Positions 23,808 through 36,915 of a DNA stretch of 64,000 nucleotides are shown one piece after another; within the stretch, counting starts at the first letter, position 1; each line of letters opens with the position of its first letter. The stretch comes from Hyaloscypha bicolor E. Lineage: Eukaryota; Ascomycota; Leotiomycetes; Helotiales; Hyaloscyphaceae. Under the pieces are notes generated by a model. It had not been told where the DNA came from. It worked only from the letters and a program-made list of their open reading frames with translations, and searched no databases. A program made the translations under genes and the position numbers. The stretch covers positions 744,001 through 808,000 of the forward strand of contig NW_020194638.1 in NCBI RefSeq assembly GCF_002865645.1. The letters are read 5' to 3'.

Positions 23808-25790
23808 CAAAAGCCAGCCCAAGCTTACCTCCGATCCTGCGCCTAAGTTTGCCCTTTTACCACGTATCTGGAACCCAACAACGGCTGCCCGACAATCGGC
23901 ATAGAAGCCGGGCGGAAGCAACAAATCAACACAGAACCGCGAGGCTGAGTCTCCCGTGCCGTGGCAATGCCAGCTGTCACGGCACACTACATGCCATCAC
24001 ATACATCTGCCGTGTCCCTCTCCAAACTCCCGGAACCATTTCTGCTCCAGTTCTACTTCAGATTACCCCATCCTATCCACTTTTCTAGCTCAATTTCTCA
24101 AACCGGCAGGTGACACAGCAATCGCCAACAGCCTTACAAGCGGGACCTGGCAGCTAGGGCCCTGCTTGGCTTAGGCACGGTTACACCACATATCGTTGGG
24201 GTTTGTCATTCAAGCGAAAAGGCGCCACACATATACATGAATATATATGTAAGGCATCGCTGTGTTTGGGAATATGTGGTGAAACACCACTTTTCCCAAC
24301 AGTTTGCAATTTCAATGTGTTGAATAACAGGAGAGATGCGGTTCCACGTATTTCGTGGCCTGATCGATATTGGTATTTGATGTGGTGTAGTGAGTGTGGA
24401 GTTTGCCGTTTTGATCCTGGACAGCAAGCTGCTGTGGGAAGTTGAACAGACTCCCCTTAATCCGAAGCTAGGATGGAATTCCAAATACGGAGTGGTCTGA
24501 TTATTGAAGCGAGAGAATTTGTTGATTGTCTTGTTGGCAGGGCTGGCTTCCCCGCTGGTGGCCTGGACATTTCCCCTCCTCTCCTCGGCAATTTCGTAAG
24601 CTCCGAGCAGGGAGGGGTAACACAGTTCAAAGTTCAAAGTTCAAAGTACCAGTACCTCGAAACACATCTCTCAAATTCAAATCCATTCATCCATTACTTC
24701 GCCCTCGCCCCATCCTCTCTCTAAAATCACAAACGCCAATCCCATCCCTTCTTAACGCTCCCGCTCCCGCTCCCCTAAACTCCACAAACGGACCCGAGTA
24801 CAATCTTTCAAATCTCTGCCACCTGCAACAAACACCCCAAACCCCCCCCCCCCCCGAAACGAAATCAGACGAAATGAAATTGAAAGGGAAAATGAAAAAA
24901 AAAGGACCTCCGTTACAATTTTACTTTTAGTGCGTGAGCAATCTTTCTCTGAAAATGAACAGCGTAACAAATCAATCTAGCCTCCCTCCCGCTTGAACAA
25001 ACAACACCGCCTTCCCGAACTTTTTCCCCCCTTCCTTCCCTTTCCTTCCATTTCCTTAACAAACATTTCTTTCCGCCCAACCCAACTCGGCCTGGTGCAG
25101 AGCAGCCAGGTTGAGAAAACAAGAGACTTCGGTACATTTGACAGAGAGGAGTGAGTGGTGAGGGAGCATTAGTCGAGGTTGGATAGATGGGGAGGTGAGA
25201 GGAGAAGTAAATTCGTGACATTCGTGAAAATGGGCAGGTGCTTTTCCTTCGCTTTCGTTCGAGGTACAGTGGTGGTGGGATTTGGTGTGGAGCATCGTTC
25301 AATTCAGTCGCCTCGCTTCTCTCTCGTCCAAACTCAATACACCATGACTTTTCCTTTCTTTCCCACAAGCCAAGTAGTTTGACGTAAGCAAAAGTTTAGT
25401 GGTAGTGGCCGAGTGAATTTGCTTTTGCGATAGGGGGGGGGCTTGAGCGAGGGCGATAGGCTTGCTTGCTGATGTCAGCGGCGTGAGCTGGTGAATTGAA
25501 ACGGGAAGAAACTTGGGATCGACGTAAGGATGCCCAGACGAAAGAAGCGGGAGCAGAGGGCGTTCTGACCCCTGGTGTCTGGGACAAGGCAAGACCGAGG
25601 GTCGCCGGGCCGGGATGGTGGTTTGGGAGTTCTTGGGATGTGTTGGAAATAAAGTCCTTGCTTTGGGGGTGGGTGCGTGGGGGGCAGGTGGAGTGGGGGT
25701 CGAGGTTGGTTTGATAGATCGAACGATGAACGAACTAAAAATAACGAAACTTACAAGAAAGCGATGGAACGAAAGGCGGTGACGGTCGTG
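23808..25790. other. Intergenic, with low-complexity tracts
   Basis: This lies between the convergent MOSC and small Cys-rich genes. It holds aaagttcaaagttcaaag repeats (about 24626), a poly-C run (about 24844-24855), polypurine and polypyrimidine tracts and a poly-G run near 25433. It probably includes long 3' untranslated regions. No supported gene was found on either strand. Confidence 0.5.
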
Positions 25791-25955
25791 CTAGACTTTG
25801 TTCGTGCAAGGGCGACAGGTCTTGAGTTTGCAGTATTTGCACTCGAAGATGTACCAGTGTGGTCCGGAATGGCACATCGAGCACACCCATTGAATAAGAG
25901 TCGACTCCGACTTAAGCAGGTTGAACGAATGGTTGCAGTAACCCGGTAGAGCCAT
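25791..25955 (-). CDS. Small cysteine-rich (zinc-ribbon-like) protein, 54 aa
   Basis: The ATG at 25955-25953 opens MALPGYCNHSFNLLKSES, followed by WVCSMCHSGPHWYIFECKYC and LKTCRPCTNKV, then TAG. Three CxxC pairs (CSMC, CKYC, CRPC) suggest zinc binding, and the pattern resembles a short protein I associate with other Pezizomycotina, though I cannot confirm this here. The function is unknown. A consensus donor GTAAGT at 26095-26090 on the minus strand, upstream of the ATG, points to an intron in the 5' leader; its acceptor is one of several CCCAG sites just before the ATG. The upstream exon is pyrimidine-rich and looks non-coding. The frame could begin further upstream (26057), but only this ATG starts where the Cys-rich protein begins. 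Confidence 0.62.
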   Translation of the reverse strand: MALPGYCNHSFNLLKSESTLIQWVCSMCHSGPHWYIFECKYCKLKTCRPCTNKV

Positions 25956-26099
25956 TTTCTGGGAGCTGGGAGACGGGAAATGCCGGAGGAAAAGGTGACC
26001 AGGTACGAGACAATTGCAAGAGGCAGCACGGGACGGGGTAGGCTGGGAGGTCAGCAAGAGTTCGGACGAGCTGAAGGACGAGGGTGGCTACTTACCAAG

Positions 26100-29000
26100 A
26101 TTCGGGGGTGAGTCCGGAACGGTCTAAGAAGGACGGGATCGAAAGCTGTTGGTGGTGGTGTGGAAGTCGTTCCTCGGGTCGAAGAAGCAAAAAGCAATCT
26201 GGTGCCCGGTCCAAGAAAGTCGAAAAGGAAGAAATTGAATAATAGTGTTGAAGAAAATAGATATGTGACCAAAGATTGAGGTAAAGTGAATGTATGTGTG
26301 GCAACGATGTTTGGCCTCCGGGTGCTGCTGGTGGGCGGTCCGGGTCCCTTTATGTCGAGATCCCAAGTCTCCTCCTGTCAAGCAGCCCTTTGCTTTTCTC
26401 TTCCCTTCCGAATCGAAGATCTGATCTCGAATCCTCTAGCCGATGAATCGAAAGAGTGAGCGATTCTGTGCCTTCCCTTGAAATAAGGATGGTGATGTCG
26501 GTGCCGGGTCAAAACATAGCAAACTTAGCCCAACCAAAAGTAAACGGAAATTGATTTGATGCCTCCCTTCTTCTTACTTCTGCCTGGTGAGGTGCTGATG
26601 ATGAGAATATGTACGTGGGTTTGTGTGATTGTATGTACGGATAGCAGCCGGAGTCGACGGCGGACGTATATACTTCACGGGGAACGCTGCATGGAGTGCC
26701 TGAGTGAAAACATAACTAGGACCAGGGAGGGAAGAGGAGGAATAAGATGGAGGAGAATAAAATGAGGCTTGCGAGAGGAGAGCAAGCAAGCAAGTGCTTG
26801 TGCTGGCCTGACTTGAACTAAGACCTGACAATCAACGTTTGCAACGGCTATCCCGTGGCGCGGTAGGTGGACACCAAAGTTGGTGGTCGTGTCTTTACGA
26901 TGGACTGGGCAGACATGGCATGGTACTAAGCGATCAGGGGATCAAGGCTTGCCAGCGGTGATACGGAGTCAAGAGGAGTCATGGGGAGGGAGACAGCAGA
27001 GCAGGGCAGAGAGGCGAGCAGCTTGGGGGGAGAGGGGAGGGAGCAGGCATGGATGGGTTCGTGACTGGGCGGCAGGTACTCTACATGCCGCAATGTACAG
27101 GGCCAGAGCATGGCAGCGCATGGGAGAGCCGCTGAGTGGTTCTCAGACTCCCCACCTGAACCCAAGAATGGACTCCCGGTTTGCTGAGCAGCAGCCCAGT
27201 GGCCGGAGAGAAAAAAAAGTCCGCGTCGTTCGTGACAGGAAATCTTTATTTCAGCCCATATATATCCCCTATTGGGCAAATAACAGCTGTGTTCTCGGAG
27301 CCACAGGATAGATTGGGATTGCCCGTCTCGCGCGGAGTCCGGAAGGCCGTGCTAAAGGCTGTTAGTACAGTCAGTACCTACTAGCCGGTACCTTGTACTA
27401 CAGACTACAGTAGCGGTACGGCACTACTTGTGACTTGCTTCAAGTTGAAGTGAGGTTTGAAGAGGGCGTGCTTTAGTGGATGTTTGCTGTGTGTTAGCCT
27501 GTGGACGATCGAAATAACGTTTAGTGGTGCACCTAGGGGCGTGCGCATGGCGTGGGCTGCTGGGTTTGGCCCTGTATCTGGTCGCCTTGCCGGCTCGTCA
27601 GGGTTTACGTAGGCCACGAATCGAACAGACAGACTGCTGAAATGAGCAGCGGCGGATGATTTGCTACGAAGCTGGGTGGGGTCCGTTGCCTTGCCATGGC
27701 CCCTTAGGATCTCACTGCCTGACTGCTTCCTCTTCTTAGACTGATTTAGGGTGGCGGATGCCGCTCCCCGTCAGATATGTACTGGGTTCGGCCTCGCAAG
27801 AGAACTTGATGACTTGGAGCTGGATATTCGGGGGCGAATTCCATGCCCGAGTAAGCAGGATATTGGATATTGAGCGCCACATAATCCATGTGGTTGTCAT
27901 AGAACACATAGGCTGCCCAGTCATATTTGCCCGTCTGCCTCTAATGAAGTCTGCCTGAAGGTTTATGGGCCAAGGTGCCTAGCACGTTGGTGACACAAAG
28001 TATCCAAGTCGTCTTTCGCAGTGATGATGCGAATCGGGATCTTCCAGGTTAGGCGCGGCACACCCTTCTGCCTCGTGGCACTCGTAGGGGTGGGAGAAGC
28101 AGAGCAAGGGGGGCCCCGCTGTCAAAACTACCAGCGAGTTTGGGAACGTCAAGCCTTCAAGGGTGGTGAGGGATTGGAAACCCAACAAGGCACATCATTG
28201 AGAAGATGGCCAAGAACATATGTCTTGCCATGAACTGCAATACCCCACCACACCACGCCCCGAGTAGATGCCGATACTCTGTAAATACACGAACCAACTT
28301 CCGTCCCTCAACTGTGGCATTTTGGCGTGCGCATTCATTGACGTTGGCACCCCTCCAAGCCGTCAAGGCCGTTCTGTCAATGATGGAGGTTGACGCTGTA
28401 TGGGCCGATGAATGGAGCAGCTCCAGGGTCGGCAGCCACCCCTGCGAACCCAGGGCGTGGTAGCCGGTACTGTGGCAGTCAATCACGGAGGAATACCCTA
28501 AATCGAGAGCGGCACGGCGGCGAAGATCGGTCATTCAGCTGGTTCCCTTCCCCTAGTTGCTTCTCGAACAAATGAACAATCTCCTGCGCGGTGCTCACTG
28601 CTCATCCGGGAGAATATGATGCGATGAGGTTATTGTCGGATGTTCGAGGCTTTGTGAAACTGTGGCTTCGATTCGCTTTTTCAGCCCACAGTGGAAGCAT
28701 TATCACAAGAGTTTGAAAGCGTTCAATGGAGGGGTTCTGGACTTGGCAGAACTGCCCCTCCAAGTCGGCAGATTGGAGGGCTTGCCCGCTTGTCCGGATC
28801 ATGCCATATCATGCCAGGCTTCAAGGCTTCAGATACTGTATCCGCATGAGATTTTCTTTCAGTCCATGGCCATGCAGCGCATCGCCGGGGAGGAAGGATC
28901 CTTGAGTCGATGAAGAAGTAAGACCCGCAGTCAAAGAACATGGCTGTCTGTCGCCGAGGATTCTTCTGGAGCGAGTGCTGAGTGAGACTTCGAAAAGGGG

Positions 29001-32000
29001 CTTCGCTTGGCGATCCTCGCCGTTCTCATCCGCTCTACCGACCAACAACCCAACGGCCGGAACTCTTCCAGTTCGCTTCTTTTGCCCTCTAAAAAGTCGA
29101 AACACGCCTGCTGAGCCTCTTCAATGCGTCCCTCCCTCCCCGTGGAACCTTTATTGCGGAGTCAATACGACGCTGAAGTTGTCAGATATGCGGTTCGTGC
29201 TCACACCATCACAAGCCCTCATCTTCAACCACCACACCACCCCACCGGCTTTCACTAATGCAGCCCGGTCCCAAAAGGGGTGTCCCATGCGGCACGAATA
29301 GGCGATAAATCCCCGACGCAACTGCATGCCACCGCTTTGGGTGGTGTGCACGGGCTGGTGTGGTGCCGCCTGCTTGACCAGAGAGACGCAGTTTCATGAA
29401 CTTCTTGACTCAGATTCGTTCTGCACCGAACCTTCGATCACACCAAGAAGTGGAGGAAGACGCCCGAGTCCATCGAGCCTCCCATGCAGCCCGTCTGTTC
29501 GCCAGGGTGCGAATCTCTTGAGCCGCGCAAGTCCGCGTACCATGTCTCCTCGACTTCCACCAACGGCGTCCATCACTGCCCGAAAACGGAAGAACTCCAC
29601 CAGATGTCCAGTTTCAGTACGCTCTTCACCGCCTGTAAGGTCCGCAATCTTGCAGCGGTACCTACCTTAGCTCACCCAGTCATGGCTCTCCTCGTGCACA
29701 ATAACCAACACTTTAGCCCTGAAGGCACATGTTCCAGCCTCCAACTCCAACAGAAGAAAGGAACCTGCATCTCCCAAATTTAGAACAAACCCACATTTCT
29801 AATTCCCATATGGAAGACTAGGAAGTGCTCCCCGGGGGTTACGTAAGCTGGCTGTTTGTGGATGCACGCTGATGCTTCTGGAAGTCGGTCAGTGAGACAT
29901 TCTGAAAGGCGCATTCGCCATCCGGTAACCGCCAACCGCCATCCACACACAGCCTTTAAACGCACATCCGCGGGCACACTTCACACCGTCACTTAAAAAT
30001 ATCGTATTCAAACAGAACCTGCGAAGCGCCGGGATCAATCCCATTCGCCGTCTCATTCACGGTTCAATCGGTATTGAGCAACCGTGCTCACCTCTCCATT
30101 CTCATCAGGATTCCACAGGATTGACCAGGAAGCCACAGGTCAATGTACTTCCTTTCGTTGTCACCTTCCCTTTCGATTCTCTCTCACTCGCAAACTCTCC
30201 ACAAACCTTGATGCCAGCCGCTGGCCCATAGCCGCAGCGAATTGAATACTTGCCCGCGGAAAGGCAAGCGAAAGAAGTGACCTGTTTGGATGCTGAGCCC
30301 ATCCCTGTCCCTGACCATGCGGCATGGCATGGCAGACATGTGGTGCATCCTGTCTGAATCCAAACCTTAAAAACGTACATCTTCACCTCCGGCATCAATC
30401 TTGCCCGCATCCGCCTTGTCGGTCGAACTCGGTGAAATAGAAAAAGCCGTGTGGTATGGAGGGAGGGATGAGAGCACAACCGAAACCGGCATCCCGGGTC
30501 GGCGAGGGGAACGCCTCCGGCATTTGCATTCGGATATGTGCTGACGTTGTCAAGATGTTCTGAGGCCGTGTTCCTGGTCCTGGTCGAATCTTCCAACCTC
30601 TTTGCGGGGAATACCCAGATGATGGCTTTTATTGGCCGCTGTGGCTTTTTGTCTGTCAGGGATCAAGCCTTCAGGCAGGTCAGGTACTTTCTATCAAGTA
30701 CCGAGACTCAGAGTGTAGTCTCTGTTTTCTATTCATGGATTCATGTCAAGTAAGTGTCAGAGACGTCAAGAGGCGTCATCAATAGTCCGAGATGAAGGAC
30801 ATTAAAGCCAAGCTGCTCTTTTACTCTTCCCCGGAGGTATTCAGCTCCTGCAATTTACTGCAACATGACATTTCGGGAATTCTCCTGGAAGCCAAAGTTT
30901 CAGTCTTTATCCCCTAGTTCCGAGATGCCTCAATTCCTTCTCCACAGAGATTGGAACAAACATGAATCCGCTTCCTCGTTGAATTTCATCTCACCCCCTC
31001 CAGTCTTACAAATTTCCGGAGAAAGCCCTTTATACCCGGGTCTCTCTCGGTCTTGCGAGTCTTCCCAAAGGCCCGAGAGGCATGACAACTTTTCACCCTG
31101 CCGAGCACACTTCCCCTCTTCTCCGCCGAGATGGAAATCCCCATCCCCTCTTTCCCCTTTCCTTTTTCCTCTCTGCCCGCCCGAACGTTTGGCCGAGAAG
31201 TTCACCCACCATCTCACTCACTCACCACCAGGCTCCTCTTCCCCTCCCGGATGAAGTTCTGCTATCGATTTTCCTGACAACGAAGATGACATCTCGACGT
31301 TCTCCTATTGATTACTAACCATACCCACCAAGACACGACCTGTCACCCCCTCAAACGCCACGATATCACATCGCAAATCCGGGGTGCCAAGACAACGAAC
31401 TCTAACCCAAACTGGAACCCCGCACCCCATCATAGTACCCACCTTTTAGACACGAAAAAAAGGATGTGATAAGATCGCTCACATCCTACCATCTCTAGTG
31501 AACGGGTGAAGGCTCCGACTTGCTCGACTCCAATTTCGGAATCTCGGGCCACTATCACAATAATTTGGAATATGCTTACCTCCAATTTCGAAATCTCGGC
31601 TCCATCATTAGAATATTCGAAATAACGAGAGCACAAGAAATCAGGCTCTCAAGATTCGCCAAGAAATAGTCGTATGATTCGATTTCCTTGATTCTAATCT
31701 AGCTCTAAAAGTCATAAACTCTATCTGCTCTGCCGGCCGTGCTGTGATCACAAGCCTCTTCTCTGTAAACCCCGTCTGTTTCCCCTATGAATCCCCATCT
31801 AAGCACTAATCCCTTTCCATGCCGAGCGTGCCCTCACCCGATCTTGCTGTTCCCAGTTTGCCCAGTTTGTGAAAAAACGAAAAAAACCAGCTCACAACCC
31901 CGGCATCCCTACCCGGCCCACAGGCTCGAAACTGACACATCGCATTCATTCCCCCCTCCAAAACTACACGAGCAAATTGCATGCTGATCGGCGGTGAGCA

Positions 32001-32168
32001 GCTGAGCGGCGTTGCCAAATGCCACGATTCGCAAATCCAAGTCCCAGCTCCCCGCCCCTCGGGCCCGCATCCGCGTGGGCGCAACAAGGCACGCATGCGA
32101 ACATGCGGTGAGTTGGGGGTCCCCAGTGGGGGTCAAACGGTACCCCCCATTTTCTTGATGAAGTAAAA
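26100..32168. other. Long gene-free stretch, about 6 kb
   Basis: No frame here has a recognisable domain or a convincing splice model. The longest frames (163 codons at 30105-30596, 143 at 26880-27311, 125 at 28157-28534) are unremarkable and overlap others. Composition is about average to GC-rich, not RIP-like. It includes the leader of the small Cys-rich gene on the left and the 3' end of vip1 on the right. It may contain long untranslated regions or non-coding transcripts, which sequence alone cannot show. Confidence 0.45.
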
Positions 32169-35100
32169 TCAAGAGGATCGCGAGTCTGGCGTCGGCGGCA
32201 CAGTCGAGTTTTCGTCGTGCTGCTGCTGCTTCTCTGGCTCGGGAGAAAGCAGATTATTGTGTACGACTTCAGCATCTGCCTCTGGCTGTCCGAGCTCTGG
32301 TGGATGATGGAGTGTTCCAATTCCTTCGTGTGATGCTACTCCTTCTGTGTGGGTTGCAGCCGTTTCCTCACGGTCGACTTCATCTTTCTTATGGAATGTG
32401 TGCGACTCGCTCAAATTAACCGCCAGGAAGCTCTTCGGCAGCTTCACAGTATGGAACTTCGCCCTCAACGTCTCGATGACCTCTTTCCAATCCTTATGCG
32501 CCGTCAGACTACGTCTAGGAGCACAGCCGATACAGTGCTTGCTATCGAGCTGCACATCTAACGGGTCGAAGGTGTGGCAGCCGGGACTGATGGTAATGCG
32601 GATACTGTATGCATACTTTGCTACGTCTTGCGCGTCTGGCGGGGTCTTGTTCTCAGACTCGTAAAGCTCGAAGCAGATCTGCGAGAGGTAGTCGAGTTCC
32701 GGGATGGCGCTGCGCTTGATTTTCGTCGTGATTCCGCCCTCAAGGATGCAGTTGAGGAGGGTGTAGATGTGGGACTCTTTGGTGAAGTAGATGAAGGACT
32801 TTGCGTCGTCGGAGGCTTGCATTTCTTCGAGGTCTTGTACAATTTCCTGGTTCAAGTTAGCAAACGGTCTAGTGCGCCTGAAATCGATCATACCTTGAGC
32901 AGCGGCAGTGATGTCAACAAGCCGATCTCCAACTTCTCATGGTCCGTCATGCCATACTCCTGCGGGCAGATAAAATCGAATAAGACCTTTGCCAGTTTGT
33001 ACAACTCGCGCAACTTCTCAAGTCTCGCATCCGTCTTCGCTTTGGTCTGACTACTACCAGTAAACAACCGGAAATATTGCTCGGGTGCCTCTTCAGGTTT
33101 CGTTCCAACCATCATCGACTTCCGTCTGAACATGCGCCGATGAAGACTCATATTGGTATCAGATCTCTGGAAGGATACCGTTTCCTTGACGAGCTGCTCA
33201 TCTCCAAGATCTCTTGGTTGTTCCTTCTCCTTCTCCAGACCATTCGATTCGGCTGCGATAGCTTCCTCTTCTTCCGCGAGAATGCTCTTGCTCGGTGTGA
33301 ATACCCATTCTAGGAATTGCCGGTTGTGTAGAGCGTCAAACTTCATGGTATCGTAAAGCTCCGATATCTTGCTTGGATCGACTTTCTCGCCATCGCAAAA
33401 CTCAGCGAAGAGCTTCTCCCATCTTTCCTTGAACAGTTCGGCATCTTCACCACAGCACCAGCGAGCTTGAATGCTACTTGTTGCAGTTGCTTGAGACATC
33501 GCATTGCCCATTGATGATGAAGGTCCTCCCTTTTCATTATCGCCAGGTTTAGCAATAGCATTGAGCGACTGTGATGCACCACCGTACAGCTTGCTATAAT
33601 TAGAGCGCATGACCCGACGATGAAACTTCATCAATTGGACAACGTACTTCTGGACAATAGAAGGCTCTGGCATATTCGCAGGCCATGCAAATTGAGATGG
33701 AGCTTCTTCTCCTTGGCGAAGCAAAGTCTTCAACTTCTTCTTGACCTTGTCCATCTCATCCTTGGCAGCATTGGAGTCATCCAGAAGGTCTTTCCGAATC
33801 GTGATGAAATCTGGAGGCAGTTCTTTTTGATCGGTGAAAGCAGCTGCCCAAATCTGAGCGCTGGTAGTAACGCGACGCTCTGAACTGCTGAAAACATGGA
33901 CTTCGTCCAAAACCTCTCTATTCATCAGCATCAAATCGTTTCGCATATTCTCTCCCAGCTCTTGTGATTGGTATCTGGCTGAGTGGGTTGGCTCGCCGCC
34001 CCATTTCACAATAAGTTGAAGCTTATCGAGAACAAGGCTGTTCTCTGCAGCTGTAATGCGAGATAAAGTGACGCCAGAGAGCGAGTCCTGCCTTTTAGGT
34101 GATCTTCCAGGCATGGGTTCATCGCCTTCTTCAGTCTTCTTCGCCTCTACGGCTTTGGTATCTTGAGGATCTGCAACATTGAACTCTGGGATATTCATTG
34201 CCAACAATTCTCCAGGCTTTGGTTTTCTAAACATAGGTTTGATCTGAACTTTGGTTCCTGCCCATCCCCCTTTCTTCGCCAGCACGTTTCTCAACGTCCG
34301 AAGCTTTTCGCGGTCTTCAACCCCCTGTCGTAGAGCAACGTCAACAGCAGCAATGACACTGTCTAGAGCGGCTTCCCCTGTTAACAGAACCTCCTCTTCA
34401 TGGCCCTTTAGCAATTCGATGAAGGGTTCCGTATGAAACGTGAACTTGTATTTCTGCTTTGGAGTCCGATCGGCATGGCGAATAACCGAGACCATACCTT
34501 TCAGTTTCCAGGTATGCTTCGGGGCGGGCGGAGGTAGCATCTCTCCATTCGTTGTATTGCTAAAGGCGGGTGTGGATGGAGTCGTGGACGGGGCAGTTGA
34601 TGGAGCGCTAACTGGTGGCAAACTTGCTGCAGGCGGCGGCAAGAGTGGCGCTGAAGGGGCTGGTGGTAACTCTAGACCCTTGTCGGCGCCTGGAGGTGTA
34701 GTCCGTGGAGTTGGTGCTGTTGAAACGTCAGTTGATACGGGATCCGTCTTCTTGTGATGATGTCCATGGAGGTTTTTGATACTTGGAGACTTCGAAAGGA
34801 GCTGTTGTAGAGTTGACCGGTGGTTATCCTTGAGCCCTGAATCCTTCCTATTGACAGGAGGAATTACACCACCATCCGAAGATGGAGGTGAGGTAAAGGA
34901 GCTGTTCGGAGTGCCCAACAGTTTTCTCTTTTCTCGGATGAACATATCTTTCATAATCCTAGCGCATTGATCATAGTATTCATCATTGTCTTTCACGAAA
35001 CTCCAGCCATTAACGTCGATAACGTAACTCTTGCCCTCAGCACGCAGAAGGTCGAAACCACAGACGCGCTGCCCGAAGCTCGTGGCTATCCGGGAGGCCA

Positions 35101-36832
35101 TAGCAGCTTCGTCCTTCGAAAGGCTTGTAACATAACGTATTTCTTTGCCATGAGTGTTGCGGCGGACCAAACCATCCACAACGGGTGATTTTCGGGTCTC
35201 GGCGTGGCAGAACGTAGGGCCTACGGTATAGGCTTTGACATCTTCTGAGTTGTCGACCCGCATAAACTTTTCATAAATATAACTGCTTCCTGGCTCCAGG
35301 ATCGCGCGAGGAACGATCATGCCTTCCACCCATTCTGAACTTTTGTTGCCAATCTTGCGGAAAAGCTTTCGAGCTCCTCCTCCTTGGCTTTTAGGATAGT
35401 AGATGCATATGTTGTGATCCTCCCCGCTGATGGGCTTTTCGACAAATGGTTTTGCCAACAAGCTACCGTCAACACTAAGAGTATCTCCATCATCGAGAAG
35501 TTCAACCTTTCGAGGGGGCCGACATTGGCCACCGGTTCCATCTTCCGGGCCTTCGAGGACAACGCCTGTGGTTTCCTTTAAATGCTGCGCCATCTCAGGT
35601 GTAAGAATGCCTGGTCCACCGTCCCGGTTGACTTCGAGTCTCTTCGGAGTTGGAACGTTGATCTTGTCGAGAATCATGAGACATATCCGTCGATCCCATA
35701 AAATCTTCTGCATAGGAACGTCATTGACACAGAAAGGCTTCCGAGCTTTGACATAGGCAATGGCTTTGTCCAGCGGAAATCCATCTGAATAGAAGGAGAT
35801 CAAAAAGTCGCAGACCGGCCAGTTCTCGATGTCTTCGTCCAAAATAACCTTGTCCCCAAATACAACCACTTCGAATTCTCCTTTGGAGATCAGACGATTC
35901 AGAATATTTCGGCTGGGCTTGCTCCGAGCCTTCACATCCAAGGCACAGACCCCGATGATACCGATTGGAGCAGGCTTGTCTTCGTCCTTCTTATGTATTC
36001 CTCTCTCGCTGCTCGGGCTGTGACTGCTCGTAGCCGTACTTCCACTAAATCTTCTCTTCGCACGGCTTCGTGATCGGCCGGGTGGCTGTACTCGAGGCGC
36101 TCCTTCCCCACGTTGTGCCGCATTTCGTTTTGCAATTTCGGACGCATGAGATGGTGTCTCTCGTGGGGTGAGCTGATGGCCATTCGCGGTGCCATGACTG
36201 GTGAACTGGCTTGATGAAGACGTCGTGACAGATATTGCAGAGGTAGATGCTTCCGGATGGGCACTCTTGGTCTGTGACAAGGGCCCGGATGGAGTGCGGG
36301 TGTTGGATCCTGTTCCAGCTTCTGAGCCATTCGCAGATGCTGCCGAGCTCGGAGCCCCTCCGGCACGAACTGAGCTGAGAGAGTACATTGAGGACACTGA
36401 CATCCGCTTCGTCTCCACTGCGTCTGCAGATGGCTTTGGGCGAAGTGCTGGGTCTGGCAGGACACCATAAATATTTAATTCATCTGTCATTCCCGGAGAC
36501 AGGCGAGGAGTGTCGAAATCGACCGCGAAATCGTCCCCGCTGGTTTTCCTGTCTAGCTTCTGGCTGTATGTGGATGATGCGCGAGAATGGGCGGACGGCC
36601 GTCTTGGTGGTTGTGATATGCTAGCTCTCTCCGAATGAATATCTGCAGTGCCAACATTGGGTCTCCCTTTCCTGCTTGCAATCGAGTCGGCGGCACTGGA
36701 GGATGACAGATTGTGAGGGGCGGTCCGTATCTTCTGTCGCAGCGGGTTCGCAGAGAAGTTTTCGCGGTCTGGGCTGGGTAGGCCTGTACTAGGATTCTTA
36801 GTCTTCCCATTGCCGCTCTCAGGGAGGTCCAT
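32169..36832 (-). CDS. vip1: Vip1/Asp1 inositol hexakisphosphate/diphosphoinositol kinase, 1538 aa
   Basis: Exons are 36832-32894 and 32846-32169, joined across a 47-nt intron (GTATGA..CAG, branch GCTAAC) that yields LTSLPLLK then [10 protein letters not shown]. The enzyme makes inositol pyrophosphates, which signal phosphate status and affect growth form and the cytoskeleton in yeasts. The N-terminal ~285 residues are Ser/Pro-rich and probably disordered. An ATP-grasp kinase domain follows at about 287-640, opening [20 protein letters not shown], with DVNGWSFVK near residue 605 holding metal-binding residues. A histidine-acid-phosphatase-like domain begins near 780 with the motif [15 protein letters not shown] and runs to near the end. 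The tail is Glu- and Gln-rich. The frame is open further upstream, but only to a TTG; the first ATG is at 36832. A short upstream frame precedes it. Confidence 0.96.
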
Positions 36833-36876
36833 ATTTGATGACGACTCTGAGGGACGGTTCTCAGGACTTCCAATTG

Positions 36877-36915
36877 TCAAAGAGCAGCTGAACGAAGTTT
36901 GGGAATTGGCGGCAT
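36877..36915 (-). promoter_or_regulatory. Upstream ORF in the vip1 leader, 12 codons
   Basis: Upstream of the vip1 ATG lies ATGCCGCCAATTCCCAAACT, which continues to a TGA at 36879-36877, leaving 44 nt before the main ATG. If the transcript starts upstream of 36915 without splicing here, this frame would be met first by scanning ribosomes and could damp vip1 translation. Whether it is in the mature leader cannot be seen. Confidence 0.4.

Noticed and set aside
28157..28534. 125-codon minus-strand frame
   Set aside because: No domain, no homologue recognised, and it lies in a region with many overlapping open frames.
30105..30596. 163-codon minus-strand frame
   Set aside because: Composition is not protein-like and there is no recognisable motif.
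34440..34757. Plus-strand frames inside vip1
   Set aside because: These are antisense shadows of a long conserved coding exon.
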